From the NCBI RefSeq assembly GCF_009389715.1, contig NC_052401.1, positions 3,879,530 to 3,943,529 on the forward strand: a stretch of DNA of 64,000 nucleotides. Reading direction: 5' to 3'. Source of the DNA: Phoenix dactylifera (lineage: Eukaryota; Streptophyta; Magnoliopsida; Arecales; Arecaceae). A model generated the notes under the pieces. That model saw nothing but the letters and a program-made list of their open reading frames with translations. It ran no database searches and had not been told where the DNA came from. Below are positions 1-13,053 of this stretch, in pieces (the stretch's first letter is position 1; each line of letters begins with the position of its first letter). Made by a program: the position numbers and the translations under genes.

Positions 1-39
1 GTTGGAAAGGGGAAGAAAAGTGAGTTCCATGTGGAGTAC

Positions 40-3000
40 CATAATGTGCTACCAGGCATGGGAAGGTCTTTATCTTTTACACTTGTGTGCAATGCTTGCA
101 AAAGGCATTTGTCCAAAAGAAAATCTACTTCTTCACTGGATATAGTCTGCTGTTCCTTCTCATTGTTTGATTCTTCAGCACGTACATTATCTGATACCTT
201 TAACCCACTCATATCAGCAGCAACCACTTCTTCACAGGTTTCATTGCTAATATCAACATCCTGTGGAGCATCAACATCTTTTTCAGTATGCATATCTGAA
301 TCTGCTTCTCCTTTTTCTATGACTTTGTCACCATGTAAGCTGCTTGAAGCATCTCCAGAAGCATCAGATAACTGAGAAACTGAAAACAATGCAGGATCTT
401 CAACGACAACATCTTCCAAAAATCCTGCATTTGGAACATAGTGACCTTCAACTGATTCCCTGTGAAAATTTAGTAAAATATATGTTAAATCCAGTACTAT
501 CAAAGTCTCAAAGATTTAAGAAAAGCATCTAGTCCTTCAGGCCACTATACTTGCCACAATGAATCATGATAACAATGTGTTATTCGCAAAGCCTTGCCCC
601 GCAAACCAGCTTTTAAGGCTTCTGCACTACTCATAGTGGTGGTTCCAACCTGTAAAAATTGGATAGTGGTTATGTAAGATGCATGCCAGCATTTCTATAT
701 GGCAACTAACTGGATGGAAGAAGCAGTTGAAACACATACTGCAATTGGTGCTGGGTTGCCTGGGACTTTCACTGCCCATGGCTGCCCAGCTAAGAATGGA
801 GGCAGCCCTTCTGGAGGTATGCTAATACCCGGGAACATCAAATCAGCACCTCCAATGACATAGCGAGATACCTCACCCCCCTTGAGCAGAAATGCAGGTA
901 AAAGTTCAGGAACCTTCCAGAGCGCATAAACTGCAAGCTCGAGATGATGTTTCCTTAAGGTAATTAAGTTAAAGAAAACCAATTTACAAGTCTCTAAAGA
1001 GCCAAATGAATAGTTAGAAATCAATCAATAACCTCATAAACAATCAAGCAAGGTTAGGACAAGATGAAATGCCATCAGAATAATATGCAGTACAGGCAAC
1101 CCCACTTCAACAGAATCATATTGTCCATATTGTCATTGAAATAGAACTTGACAAAACCTTATTAAAAAAACCTGTACATGGGCACCTATTCCATGTTTTT
1201 GCTAAAGATAAATATTGCAGATCATGCTGTTCAGGTTAGCAAAAAGGTTGTTGGCAAAACATGCACGCTAGTGCAGGAACAAACGCCGTATTGCTGAAAG
1301 ATACAAAAATAGAATGTTAAGCTATAGAAGGTATCTATGCTCATTTCTTGTGTCTTGACTATTCTCAATAGTTACTCCATGAGCAGGTCTTCAAAACACA
1401 AACTATTTATCCACCCCATCAAATGTAATTTTTATCTTAAAGCTCGTGGATAAACATAGCCTAAACACATAAGCCACGATATAAGGAAGAAGCTTTTGTA
1501 CCTAGACTTTTCTTTGTAACTTGAATGTCCTTTATGGCGGGACCTTGTAATTGAAAGGGAACAATCAATAATGTCTTCAATGAAATGATAATGTAATTAA
1601 TAGAGAGAGAGAGAGGGAGGGAGAACAAATAAATATGACTCCCAATAAATATATTTTTTTGATACTATAAAATTAAAGAAGCAGAAGTCTAAGAGCCATT
1701 AGTCCATTTCTTTATCTCCCAAAAAATTATAACCTTCTTACTCCCCTGAATATTTCTATAATTAATAAATCACAAAAATTATATATTCTATCATATGCAT
1801 CGCATGTAGAAGACACTAGTATATTAAAAACATAAACATACAAATTAAAATAAATATGATTTAGTATATACAGAAAAAGAAAAAAAAAATACTCCAAGAA
1901 ATTCAGAAACTTGAGAGGAGAGTAAAAAACCAAATACCTCAGTGATATGTTTAAATTCATGCAAGTTTGGTTGTATTTACAACTAGCCCAACCACAAGCG
2001 AATCCATACTAGCATACATCATAGCACATAGCTGCAGGTGCTACAATATGGGATGATAACAATCAATAGTTACCAATGTAAACCAGGAGCTACAACACCC
2101 CATGTGTGGTGGTGGCCATCCAGCATCTATATGTAATCCTCATATCAAGCTAGTAACTATCTGAGACGTACTTATCATATGGCAAGACTGGCTATATCCT
2201 TGGTTTTAGAGATAAAGGTTAATTATTTTCTTTCCTTACAATTAGAGAGGAAAGGAAGAAAAAACTAATTGCTTGCATTTTGAGCTCACCAAATGCAATC
2301 TCAATCTGTCAGAGAAAATTTTAACATACGTATACAGATACCTATTTCAAAACTTAAGGATAGACCAGTCCGCCCATTAGACCTATCAACCATAGGCCGT
2401 TGTTGGCCAGATCAAGCTAAAACTCGCAGCTAGCTGCAAGAAAGACTGAAACCTTATCCATACCCTAGTCTTCCCTGTCTCTTTCCCCTTCCTCTCTCTC
2501 CAGTCTCCATGCCATGGCTTTTCTTCTTCTTTTTTTTGAGGGTTTTGTTGTTGGGGGGGGGGGGGCGACTGTTCTCGTATAAACAGATTTAAAATGTCGA
2601 GGTCACATGGAAAGGAGAAAAGAACATCATCATCATTGAGAGAGAGAGAAAGAGAAATCTAGGGATGAGGATGCCGAAGGTCGATGTTGTTGCTCAGAGC
2701 TCTGCTCCACCATTCCCTCTTCTTCTCTTTTAGATTGACCCAAGAAAGCAAAAGACCCAACAGAGGGATCAGGAGGAGTAGATAGATTGGCGAGGATGGC
2801 TCCATTCTAGAGTCTGGGAGATGAAGAAGATCCTAGATTTGATAGAGTAAGCTTGAGGTGTTGGGAGAGAGTTGAGAAGGGAATTTGGGGACAATTTGCT
2901 TATACATTGGGATTTGGAAAGATGATAGCCCAGTCAAACCATGGTGTGACCATAGTTGAATCAGAAACCATTGCCCAGCCACCAAAGTGATTCAAGATGG

Positions 3001-6000
3001 GTCAACCGTTTTAAAACACTGATATCAACAATGTTGGCTTGTATCTAGATGAAAGATGTGATGCTTAAAAGCCTAAATCAAAACCATGTATTCTGACTTA
3101 GGCTGGTACTGCAGCCTTTTCTTATTAGATATTGTTTGGTCGAACAGATCATAAATAAAATAGTGTATGCTAGATAAATAAATTGGGATATAGGAAGTCT
3201 AGAGTCTAGACCCAACCTAAAGTGAATCAAACAGTGGGGAGTTAGGGTCAATCCCTCCTTGATCCAGTCAGGGAACTTTTGAGGTGGTTTTTCCTCATGA
3301 TCAAAGCCAACCCGATCCAACCATTCACCTTTTTTTGTATGTTGCAACTAATAGTCCTGTAGAGAGAGAGAGAGAGAGAGAGAGCAAGAAAAATTGCAGG
3401 AAAAAAGCAGACTTTTGGACTGTAATGCACAACCACAAAAATTCTGTCACTGCATTTGAAACAAAGAGCCAAAAAACTGGATAGGAAATTATAGACTTCT
3501 GGACCATTTCATACTAATGGACAAGACTTGCTGCAACATGCTAAATTTTATCTGCTTCTTAGAGAAGACAATTATGATGACAAATGGCACGCCTAGTAGG
3601 GCAAAAACATATGGAAGTAACTCAAATATAAAGGACGGAGTAATTAATAGCAGAAGGAAAAATGTGCAAGCAGAAAAATGGCAGAATACACTAACCTGTG
3701 GGAAATATCTCAGTGCCTCGCCCATCAATATCAAAAAGAATTGGAAAGCTTCCTTCTACACCGTACACATGCACGCGATTTGGGTACTTAGCTACTGTTA
3801 TCTCAGCCTAAAACATATATTATGGTATAAGGAATAAAAAAGATTGTTTTACCATATAAGAATCTATGAATTAAAATAAGCAACTAAAAGCCGCATCCAA
3901 AAGCATCAAAAAATTTACACGGTATACTTTTGAAAAGGACGGGCTCACCTAACCTGATATAAAAAGTCGTGCTATAGAATCTCAAAAGAAACAGATATAT
4001 TCCTCAAGCAGAAAATAATATAATATTTTCATAAATAGATACTTATAATGCTATTAAACAACAGAGAATCTACACTCCAACCCATGTCCATCTGCAAATC
4101 GAAAATGAGGACAATGCATCATAACAGGCAGTGCATGTCAAAATGGATTCAATTGAACAGTTGCTGGTAATAAATTAGAATCTATTAACTGAAAGTCATA
4201 TAATATATGAAAATGAGCAATTCAACCAATAAAGCATAAAATATATAGCAGGGATCAAGTGGTTTAACTATTAAAAAACAATCCACGCATTTCAATACAC
4301 ATTTAATCTGAAAGTATCATGATACAGAGTAAAAATATATTAACCAGGAAATTAACTATTGTCACAAATGCCAAGAAATATTTATTGCAAATTAGATAAG
4401 TGACACACCTGATGCCCAGAAATGATCGAGAAACATGGTTCTATATAACTCCCAAATAAAAAATGACAATGCATGCAGACATCAATCAGTACTTCCCAGA
4501 AATGCAAGGCCAACTTTTATTTGGTGTTGCAGATAGGCAATAGTGGTGAATGATAAGAAGTATCCATCATAGGGAAAAAATCACTACCATGGAATAAAAT
4601 CATTTCCTACAAATGCCAACAGAATTGCGACCCTGCAGTGTTTGCTAGACATTTAACAAACCCTTGGGAACATCCCCTTCATAAATAACTAATCTCTCAT
4701 TCCATTTGCACATCTGAAGGCATATTTGATACCCTTAGAAGAACCGCACCTTTTGATTGTTAAAACTCTCTGATGTTTTAGGTTTCAACTTTCAATGATT
4801 AGACTTCAATAAGCACATTCTCATGATCAAGGATTCATGGTCAGCTCACTAGGAGAAAACAAGCTTCTTAGCAGATATGATGGTCTCTTTGCCATGATTT
4901 TCCAGTTCCTATGTATCTAGAAGTGATCAGCCATCATGTAGCATCCCTTCCGTCCTCTATCTTTACATTTTTTATATGAGAAGACAATAGTATTGAATCA
5001 AATTAATGGATTGTATAAAGAAGGCTGAAAAAACAGTGAAAAAACAGTGATAGAAACTTGCAAGAAACGTTCACAGATTATTCTCATGTGAGAATATAAT
5101 TTCCAAATGATGCAGCCAAAGCCACAGTTACAGATAATCTACATCAGAGTTGGCATTAAACTCAAAGATCAGTTCACAATATCTGGTACCATGATTACAT
5201 CAACTTATATATCTGGTCCCACCCACATGATTGCTCCTCACTAGAAAGCTGCCCCTCAAGATCAGGAGTTACAAGGAATTAGGCTGAGATTATGTAAAAG
5301 TGAAATTTATATGGAACAACACTAACTCATGAAGATGGCCAGCCAAATTGCTTAATACATATGCACATGATATGGTCAGGTACTCATAGCCATGAGCAAT
5401 CATATAATATATACAAAGTGTTGAATAAAGTTCATTGACATATCATATCTGTTGTCATTAAGCCTAGGCATCAATATACAGAAAAAAATTTATCATTCTT
5501 GGGTTTGAGAAAATCCAAATTAATGACCAAGTTCATGAATCTTTCTCAGTCATACATACACAAATCTAGACGGTCCGTGTATACCCTAGCTATCTCCGAT
5601 GCCATAATAGTTTGGTGGAAATCTTGCACTAGTATCCTATTACATCACAATAATTATTTTGCAATATTTCCTGATACGGATTGATCAGCCAAATTAGTGT
5701 TAAATTGGGTTCAGAACATCAGATACTTAATATTTGGCCTTGTGGCCATAGTTCCCTACATGTCCCACTTGTGTTGAGCCAAATAAATCATTAGACTTCT
5801 TGCCAGCCTTCAGGGCATGACGCTATCTTAATATGATCCATAAAGGCTTCCTAGGATCTGAGAGTTTCCTCCCATGGATTAGTTAAGAGCCAACCTAACT
5901 ACAAATCCAACATATGCATTGTGATGCTACTCACACATCAGTGAATTTTTTCCTTCATGGTAACTTTAGCCAATAACTCAATATTTAAGTTCCATCAAGC

Positions 6001-8675
6001 AATTACACTCAACATATATAATGCATTACACCTTCAACAAAAATGTTAGATGCTCAAATTTCAAAGCATGTGCTTGAATGATTAGTTTGCATGAGCATCA
6101 TATCATGATTCTACATATGGGAATAGCCACATTTGCCAAATACTGTAATTATGCTAATATTGTAACTATATGAGCGTAGCTGCAATATTTGGTGATTTTT
6201 TAAAAAAACTCATGAATTATTTGTCATATAAAAGCCACGTGAACTATTCTGCAAACTATCCAAAGATGCATGAACGGGCCATAAATAATTTGTAGGATTC
6301 GCTGAATTCGCGAATAAAACATGAGAGTTCATGTTTATCTTGAGGTGAGGTCACGATCTTGAGCATGCTAGAAACCATGTGAGATAAGCAACTGGAAAAG
6401 AAAAAACATTGATTGGGAGAGAAGGGGAGAAAGAAGGGAATAGACGACTTGGGTTTCGTTCAAACTTGGGGAGAGTAAAATCAAAAGATCCATGGACACC
6501 ACCAAAGCTTTCTAAACTAGAATAATCAGAGTCAATTTTCACTTCCCTCCGCTAGAATAAGCATTTTGGCTTCCTCATGTATTTTTTTTTTTAAAAAAAT
6601 CTTCTACATCGTATTTAGAAGAAGAAGAAGAAGAAGAAATTTCTTTTACATCTTCCACATATTCCTTGGGTTTAGTTAATATAAAGTAATTATGAAAATA
6701 CTAAAAGTTTTAATGTTTTATCCTTTTTATACTTATCGTTAATTTAATTTTCCAAATTTACCCAACTTTCCTGAATTTAATAGATTTTTCTGAAATTAAA
6801 AAATTTTAACATCACTAAATTATGCCCAAATATGGAACTTATGATAGTGCATATGCCTTGGCATGCCAGCAGCTGGCTATGAGTAACTTCATGCCTAATA
6901 TGAAGCAGCTAATTCTCATAATGTATTACGAGCAATACATGACGAGCATTACTCTCACTCATTTATTAGCAATAACCATCTACCAGAGGTCAAGGCAGCT
7001 AGAAAATAATAAATTAAGAATAAATAATGAATATAAAGAAAAATATAATGATAGTTATAATCCAACAAATGGAACCAATGTTATTTGGACACTCTAAATT
7101 TTGGATTGTTTGACATGTCAAACATTTGGACACTTGGGATGCTTCATAATATTCCTTGACACTTCATATTATCAAATTTCGATGCCATCATCATTATGTG
7201 TCTACTTTTGGCACTTCCATATGAAAGTTTTATAAAAAATAAAAAAAAAAAAACTCTAGCATAAGAATTAACAACCTTTGTCTCAAATTTTATAAGCTTA
7301 AGAATCATAGGTCAAGCTCATTATTCATTATATGTCTATGTTGAAACATACTTACGCATGCATGTATAAAGTAGAGATGTGTCCCCATGTCCAATATTTA
7401 GATGATTACATGTCAGATTCAGGTGTCGAGTGTCCAAGGAACATTGCATGGAACATAACATATCAAATAAGTTGAAGTAAATCAGTGAGAACTATCATCT
7501 TGACCTCATCCAATACTTATTTACAAATAGATTTCATCCTCAATACCAGCACATGATACAAGATATTAAGGCAGGTGTCTAGGTGACCCCACCTATGCAT
7601 ACCATCTAGGCAGCCGGGGGCCAACACAGCTGTCATTGAAAATATTGAATGTGTTGCAACATTTATGCTATAGATATAAATTTCTCGGCACCAATTGTTC
7701 CAATTAAACAACATTATTTACAAAACATAGCACGCTTAAATGCGGATTTGCCAACATGATAACATTTGATGCATTTCCAATATCAATAAATAATGATCAC
7801 ATCATGAGGTTTTCCCAAATTTAGGGCTCATTCTGTCATCAATGTAAAATAAGCATTCTGGTGATTTCGCCTGCTACCAACAAGGTTGTACACACTTCAC
7901 CATATTTATCTTCATGCATCATAATCATGTCATGGGATTTCACATGCTTCAATGGATACAACTCCAATTCAAGGTTTTAAGGATTGATGCCAATGCCCAT
8001 GCAGTCACCCACCAGCATGGTATGTGCCGTGCCATGCCATGCCATGCTAGCCCACATACCACACCATTCTAAGACTAAAAAATAATAATAAATATACATA
8101 CACCATTTTAAGCCAAAGGCTAAAAATGGTTAAATAAGTGTTATGCTAAACTAGGTCATGTGTCAGTTTGGCCTAGCACAACCAACACTTGTGCTTCAAC
8201 CATGGGTTCTTAAGTATCTTGTATAAAATCTTAAGATTATAATATTTAAGTCTTGAGATTTTACACGCTTTTGCACATTTACCCATCATGACCATGACCG
8301 TGGTATAAGGTCATGAATTTATGGAGTATATCCAGATTTGCCCTTTGAGACTATACCATCGCATGGGGTTTTTCCATTCATTTACTGTTCATGAATACAT
8401 ATGAACGTATGCTCTGAGAAATGTCCACTCGCGTAACAGAATGCCATTTAGCTTTCAGTACTAATTGTATTAAGTCTGATAAACATATATTGATTATAGT
8501 TTTCTGTAAGATCATAGGTCAATTCATTAAAAGTTATTACCTTCAGAGGAAGTATAGCATCAATGTCAGCATCCGAGGCTTGTGGGAACCTTTCCTTGGT
8601 TGTTCTTCTAAGCTTCTTCTTGTCTGCTCCTGACAACCGTTGCATTGATTTTGCCTCCACTGGCTTCTTAAACAT
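40..8675 (-). CDS. EIF2D: eIF2D (ligatin-like translation factor), 5' half, 3' end beyond window
   Basis: Non-canonical translation initiation/recycling factor that binds tRNA and the 40S ribosome in the cytoplasm (family knowledge). Coding exons on the minus strand: 8675-8541, 3807-3696, 930-740, 649-555 and 459-40; they join in frame to give 317 residues plus two bases of the next codon. The protein starts MFKKPVEAKS and carries the basic DKKKLRRT stretch, AKYPNRVHVYG, the PUA-type core (KGGEVSRYVIGGADLMFPG, VPGNPAPIAV, MSSAEALKAGLRGKAL) and an acidic linker before KDKDLPMPGSTLW. The C-terminal SWIB and SUI1 domains lie beyond base 1. The first coding intron is about 4.7 kb. Intron 4 uses a GC donor (554-553) instead of GT. 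The last donor (GTAC, 39-36) is weak but gives the phase expected for the next exon. Identity is near certain; the start is the only ATG in a family-like context. Confidence 0.93.
931..3695 (-). other. eIF2D coding intron 2
   Basis: Intron between the exon ending GAGATATTTCCCACAG and the exon beginning TTTATGCGC. It is AT-rich, with short GA and G runs (a G run near 2555, GA repeats near 1602 and 3361). No coding or recognisable mobile sequence was identified. Confidence 0.7.
3808..8540 (-). other. eIF2D coding intron 1 (4.7 kb)
   Basis: Long AT-rich intron between the exon ending at the LPLK codons and the exon starting AEITVAKYP. It holds a GAA repeat near 6620 and poly-T/poly-A pairs near 6583. 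I saw no conserved coding segment and no complete transposon ends. Confidence 0.7.
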
Positions 8676-9770
8676 GATGGGCAGCTGGTATTAAGAGAGC
8701 CAAGCCAGTTATAACTGCAAAAGTTAAAAGTTAAAATTATTTCATACGCTCATGTGCTGATATGGAATACTATTATAAGATTCAATTGCGATAAAGCCAT
8801 CATCAACCCTATTACTCCAGAGCAATAGTCAGTAGAGCCTTAGCTCCCGTAAATAAGGAAAATGGATGCATGGGTATGTATTAGTTGTACAAAATGCAAA
8901 ATAGATGACCTCCTCACTGGCAAATTCAAGAAATTCCAAACAAAAATTCTTTATCCTCATAGTACAGCTATTATAGGATTCACTGAAAAAGGTCGGAAAA
9001 GGTAGCATTGTTTATCATAGTGCCAACATTTACCATACAAATGAGGTAAATGTCAAATTCATCCTTCCTGAAACTAAAATCAATAATTCAAGTGCAAGAA
9101 TAGAATAATAAGAATTCTCATAGTTGCGTCAAAAGCTGTTGAATCTCTAGAATCAGCTCATGTCATCTTCAAACAAGAAATGAAAAGATCGTTAGCATGA
9201 GAGGTCAAATGAGCGATAAGTGTGGGAGTCATGAAGCAAAGATTATCACTAAGACATTAATAGCATCGCCTCCAAGAATGTAATCAGGCATCACACTTCC
9301 TGTACCAAAGATTCTTGATTATAACAGTAAGTTTTACAAATTCCCAGCTTGAAATTTGATAATGCGCCCTTCTGACTCCACCTTTTATTCCTATAATACA
9401 ACAGGGAATCCAATACCTCGCTAAACCAAAGACCATATCACCGAGACTCAAAAATGAATCAAAATATCAAAGAAAATGCACAAAAAATAATCCGGTAATT
9501 GCCCTTTCATTCTTTGTCTTGATTGTATAAAAAAAAAAAAAAACAGGAAAATGAATCAAGTGATACCAACCAAAAGAAGCCCGATAAGTGAGGAACAAAA
9601 TAAGCTTAATTTTGAGGGGGATTATTGAGGAGATAGAAGAGAGAAAAACGAGCGCGTCGCCAAGCTCTAGCGGTCGACCTCGACGAGATACGAAGCCGGA
9701 ACGGATCGCTTCGCGTTCGCTTCGGGTTCGCTTCTAGAGGGGAATGGAAGGTTCTAGAGCCCAGATATCT
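8676..9770 (-). promoter_or_regulatory. eIF2D leader with 5'-UTR intron
   Basis: A short leader piece (8714-8676) precedes the start codon and follows a TTTTGCAG acceptor. A good donor (GTTG then GTATCA) lies at 9566, so a leader intron of about 850 bp (9566-8715) is inferred. The upstream leader exon would be the GC-richer block of roughly 9567-9750. The transcription start is not determinable by eye. An open frame crossing this block is not recognisable as protein and is probably leader sequence. Confidence 0.5.
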
Positions 9771-9949
9771 CGGCGGGGTGCGACCTTTGCGGACGTCAGA
9801 CGTCCGAAGGAGACCGATGCGTCTCTTGAAACTGGGTGGTTCCGGAACTTGGTCTGGGTCTGGGTCTGGGCCCAAACTGCCCAAACTGGGTCGGGCAGGC
9901 TGGAAAGAGCGGGGCAGAGAATCTTGGGCTAAATGACTCATCTGAGGTT

Positions 9950-12900
9950 CATCTAGGATTCAACTGGAGATTTTTATATTTTTTTTTGAAATAACCATGT
10001 AAAAAATTCTGAACTATTTGAAGGTTTTAAATTTTTTTCTGAACTTTAATTTAGTATAATCAGATCATCGAACTTTTAAATTCGTTCAATGCGGATCCTG
10101 GCTATAGACTTAGCGCAAAGCATTCATGTGGCTTCACTTTAATTTGGCTCGACGCAATAAAAACTCGTATCTACTATAAAAACATGGCAAACTAATGTCT
10201 AATGTATGCGATATGCATAAGCCATGAAGAATTAAACAAATCATACTCTCTTGTAAAAGGTGATATCATCCTCCCCCCTATGAAAGAAAAATTTGGATGG
10301 TGTCATATTGGTGAAGGTACATTAGGATTCCATATTCCTTTTTAGGATATAGGATTTCTAAATACACTAGGTTTTTGAGTATATAAACTTATTTGACATT
10401 ATTAATATGAGAAGATGTTAAAACCTTAAAGCATAAAATTATGGTGTTAAACCCTCAAAGTATGATGTTAAGAAATTTTGGCTCACTGGTATCTATGATA
10501 AGGCGAGGAAAGCTTGGAATTGCAAAAGCAAGCATCCACTTAGAGTTTAAAGCATCCATTTTAGTGAATTCAACCAAAGCTTCTCTTCAAATATTGAATC
10601 ATTAATCTATGGAAGATATTCCAAGAAAACCGCCAAGCTGAAAGTGAGATTCTATTATTCCAAACTAAAGAATCAATAGATAATGATTGAATGTCTTTGG
10701 AGGCAATACAACCAATCTATTGCCACCATAAACCTCATTTTGTGAAGAATAATATTGGCATAGAACAAATTAGAGAGAGAAAATAATTAAATTTTTATTA
10801 ATAAATAAATTTTACAAAATTCAAGCAATAGTGCTACTACATTCGGCTTCTACTATTATTTTAAAGAAATCTTACAAGACACTCTCTCCCCTTCTCACAT
10901 ATTCTACCAAGCTATTATGCTACCATGCTTAGACACAGTATAGAAGGATGCTAACCATCGAAAACTTTAATAACTGAAAAATTTAGAAGAGTTATTGTAC
11001 TCTCAATCACTAAAAGTTGCTGACGGTGCCCATAAAATGCAAACTAGATGCCGCTGCATTGAAAACCCCTCCACTTTAAATGTAAACACCGCCTAAAGAG
11101 CAACCACATTTTCTAAGAAAAATATAAAAATAGATTAATGAAAAAATAATCCTACTAAAATTGGGATAAGAAATGAGCACTCTCCCTTATTACAATATTT
11201 TGTTAATGAATCCGATCTTGCCATGCAATGTCATACATAAAGTAAGTAACTTCTTATTGATCCATCTCCTTCGGCGTCAAGATAAATTTGGATTGGTAAA
11301 TGGAATATATTGTAGCTGGAGTAGGATTCATTATAAAGGATCATATGGAAAGACCCCTCTGTGCTGCATCTTCATCTATCCCCATTTGCTCTGCTCTTAC
11401 AAATGAGATGAGGACTTCATGAGGAGTATGCATGGCCTTTTAGGTATACCATGATTCCGGGATATTGATGGAAGATGATTCCATCATCATTATCAAATGA
11501 ATCTTCGAGCAGCCGGCTGGTATACATCAACATAATCCTTAGCTCAAGGACATCTTATCATATAAAATGAGTTCTTCCAACCTTTCAAGCCACACTGGAG
11601 AACACTACTAGTTCACTGGCTGGTTTAGTAAGGGTATCTTTGCAATAGTCTATAATTATATTCTCATAAAGAGGGAAAGCTGAGGTAGAGAAACTAGTGA
11701 AGCAGCTATTGTAATCCAACCTACCCGAATTAATCGATATCTATTCAGAAGGATATCATTAATCGACGCCGGATGATCGACTCCAATAGAACAGAAGCTG
11801 GACATAGTGCCATCATCCATTCAACCACCTATCATTGATTCTTGAGTCGTTTGATCGAAACATAGAATGGAGAGAATCACAAAGCCGAAACCTCTGATTT
11901 GCAAGGGTCGAGAAATGTACATTACTTTATTATCATGAGAAAAAGAATTTTCTTATCATCAGATAGTATACAGTGCAGAAGTTACTGAAAATAATGAATG
12001 CTACATATCGATCTGAGTTAGGTCAGTTTAAGAGTTCTATGATATCAGTTTGGATTATGATACAGTTGGTTGAGGGGCTGCATTATTATCAATTGAGTTG
12101 GGTTCAGCAATATATCCAAATCAGTTCTCATTTGTTAAAGAGGTTGGAGTTAGCCCAAATGCAAGACAAGTTCTTCACAGAGCTGTCCTGCCTGTTTCAA
12201 AGTTTGAGATAGCTGAGATCGGTTTTTGGTTCAACTCCATCTTAGTTGAAATATGTGATGTTAGTCTATTAGTACAGCTTGGGCTTGAGGCGAAGGAATT
12301 GCAGAGCCTACTGCCATGAATGCCTTTGCAGAGCTTCATGACGTTTACCAAGCATACGGACACTGATCCTAAAATATATTGAGTTCTTGAACTGAGAAAT
12401 TAACAACTTTCCAGTCATAGATGTACATCAAGATTGTGCCTTTATTAACTTTTTTTGAATTCGTGCATGTTGTTTGCCCCATCATAGCATGCCATGAGAT
12501 ACTACTAAGTATCAATAGTAATAGTATCAAGATTGATGCTATAAGTGCCAGCTTTCGAGTTTAAACTTGGAACTTCTCTGCAGGGCAAGAATTGAGAAGA
12601 CTCAACAGATGTACAAAGTTCCATGTCATTAACTCCACCATCAAAAATTCAAGAGAAGTGTGCAATCCAACATGGCAAATCAGCTGAATAAAGAGCATAC
12701 TAGAGCTCTAATTGTAAATGAGGCTTAACATAACAGAGAATAAAGGGGTTAGCATTCTTAAGTGGCAAGGTGAGAAGGAAAGAAACTTTAGAACTATAAG
12801 AGCTTTTATAAATTTCCATTCAGAGAACGTTCATACAAAATTAATGCACACCAACAAAGAAAGATCACACAGTAGAAGGAAAAGCGCCGAGCAGAGTCTA

Positions 12901-13053
12901 ACCAAAAGGCCGCCCAACTGGAAGCTGAAAAGAAGGGGAAAAAACACAAAAGGTTACGAACAGGCACAAGATTCTGGCTACAATATGAGAAGTTATTTAT
13001 CATACTAGTTCAAGACTGATCTGCTAAGAAAGCAAACTATGAGATGAATATTA
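9950..13053. other. intergenic, no gene recognised
   Basis: AT-rich spacer between the eIF2D promoter side and the 3' end of the response-regulator gene. Open frames around 11.17-11.41 and 11.97-12.32 kb show no family resemblance and overlap each other in different frames, so I treat them as chance. The last few hundred bases probably include the regulator's 3' UTR. Confidence 0.5.

Noticed and set aside
9606-9941. 111-codon minus-strand open frame at the eIF2D promoter
   Set aside because: Covers the GC-rich leader and start region; no family resemblance, and the true coding start is at 8675.
11973-12319. Overlapping open frames near 12.1 kb that could be a gene
   Set aside because: No motif in either frame, no supporting splice structure, and three frames overlap on both strands.
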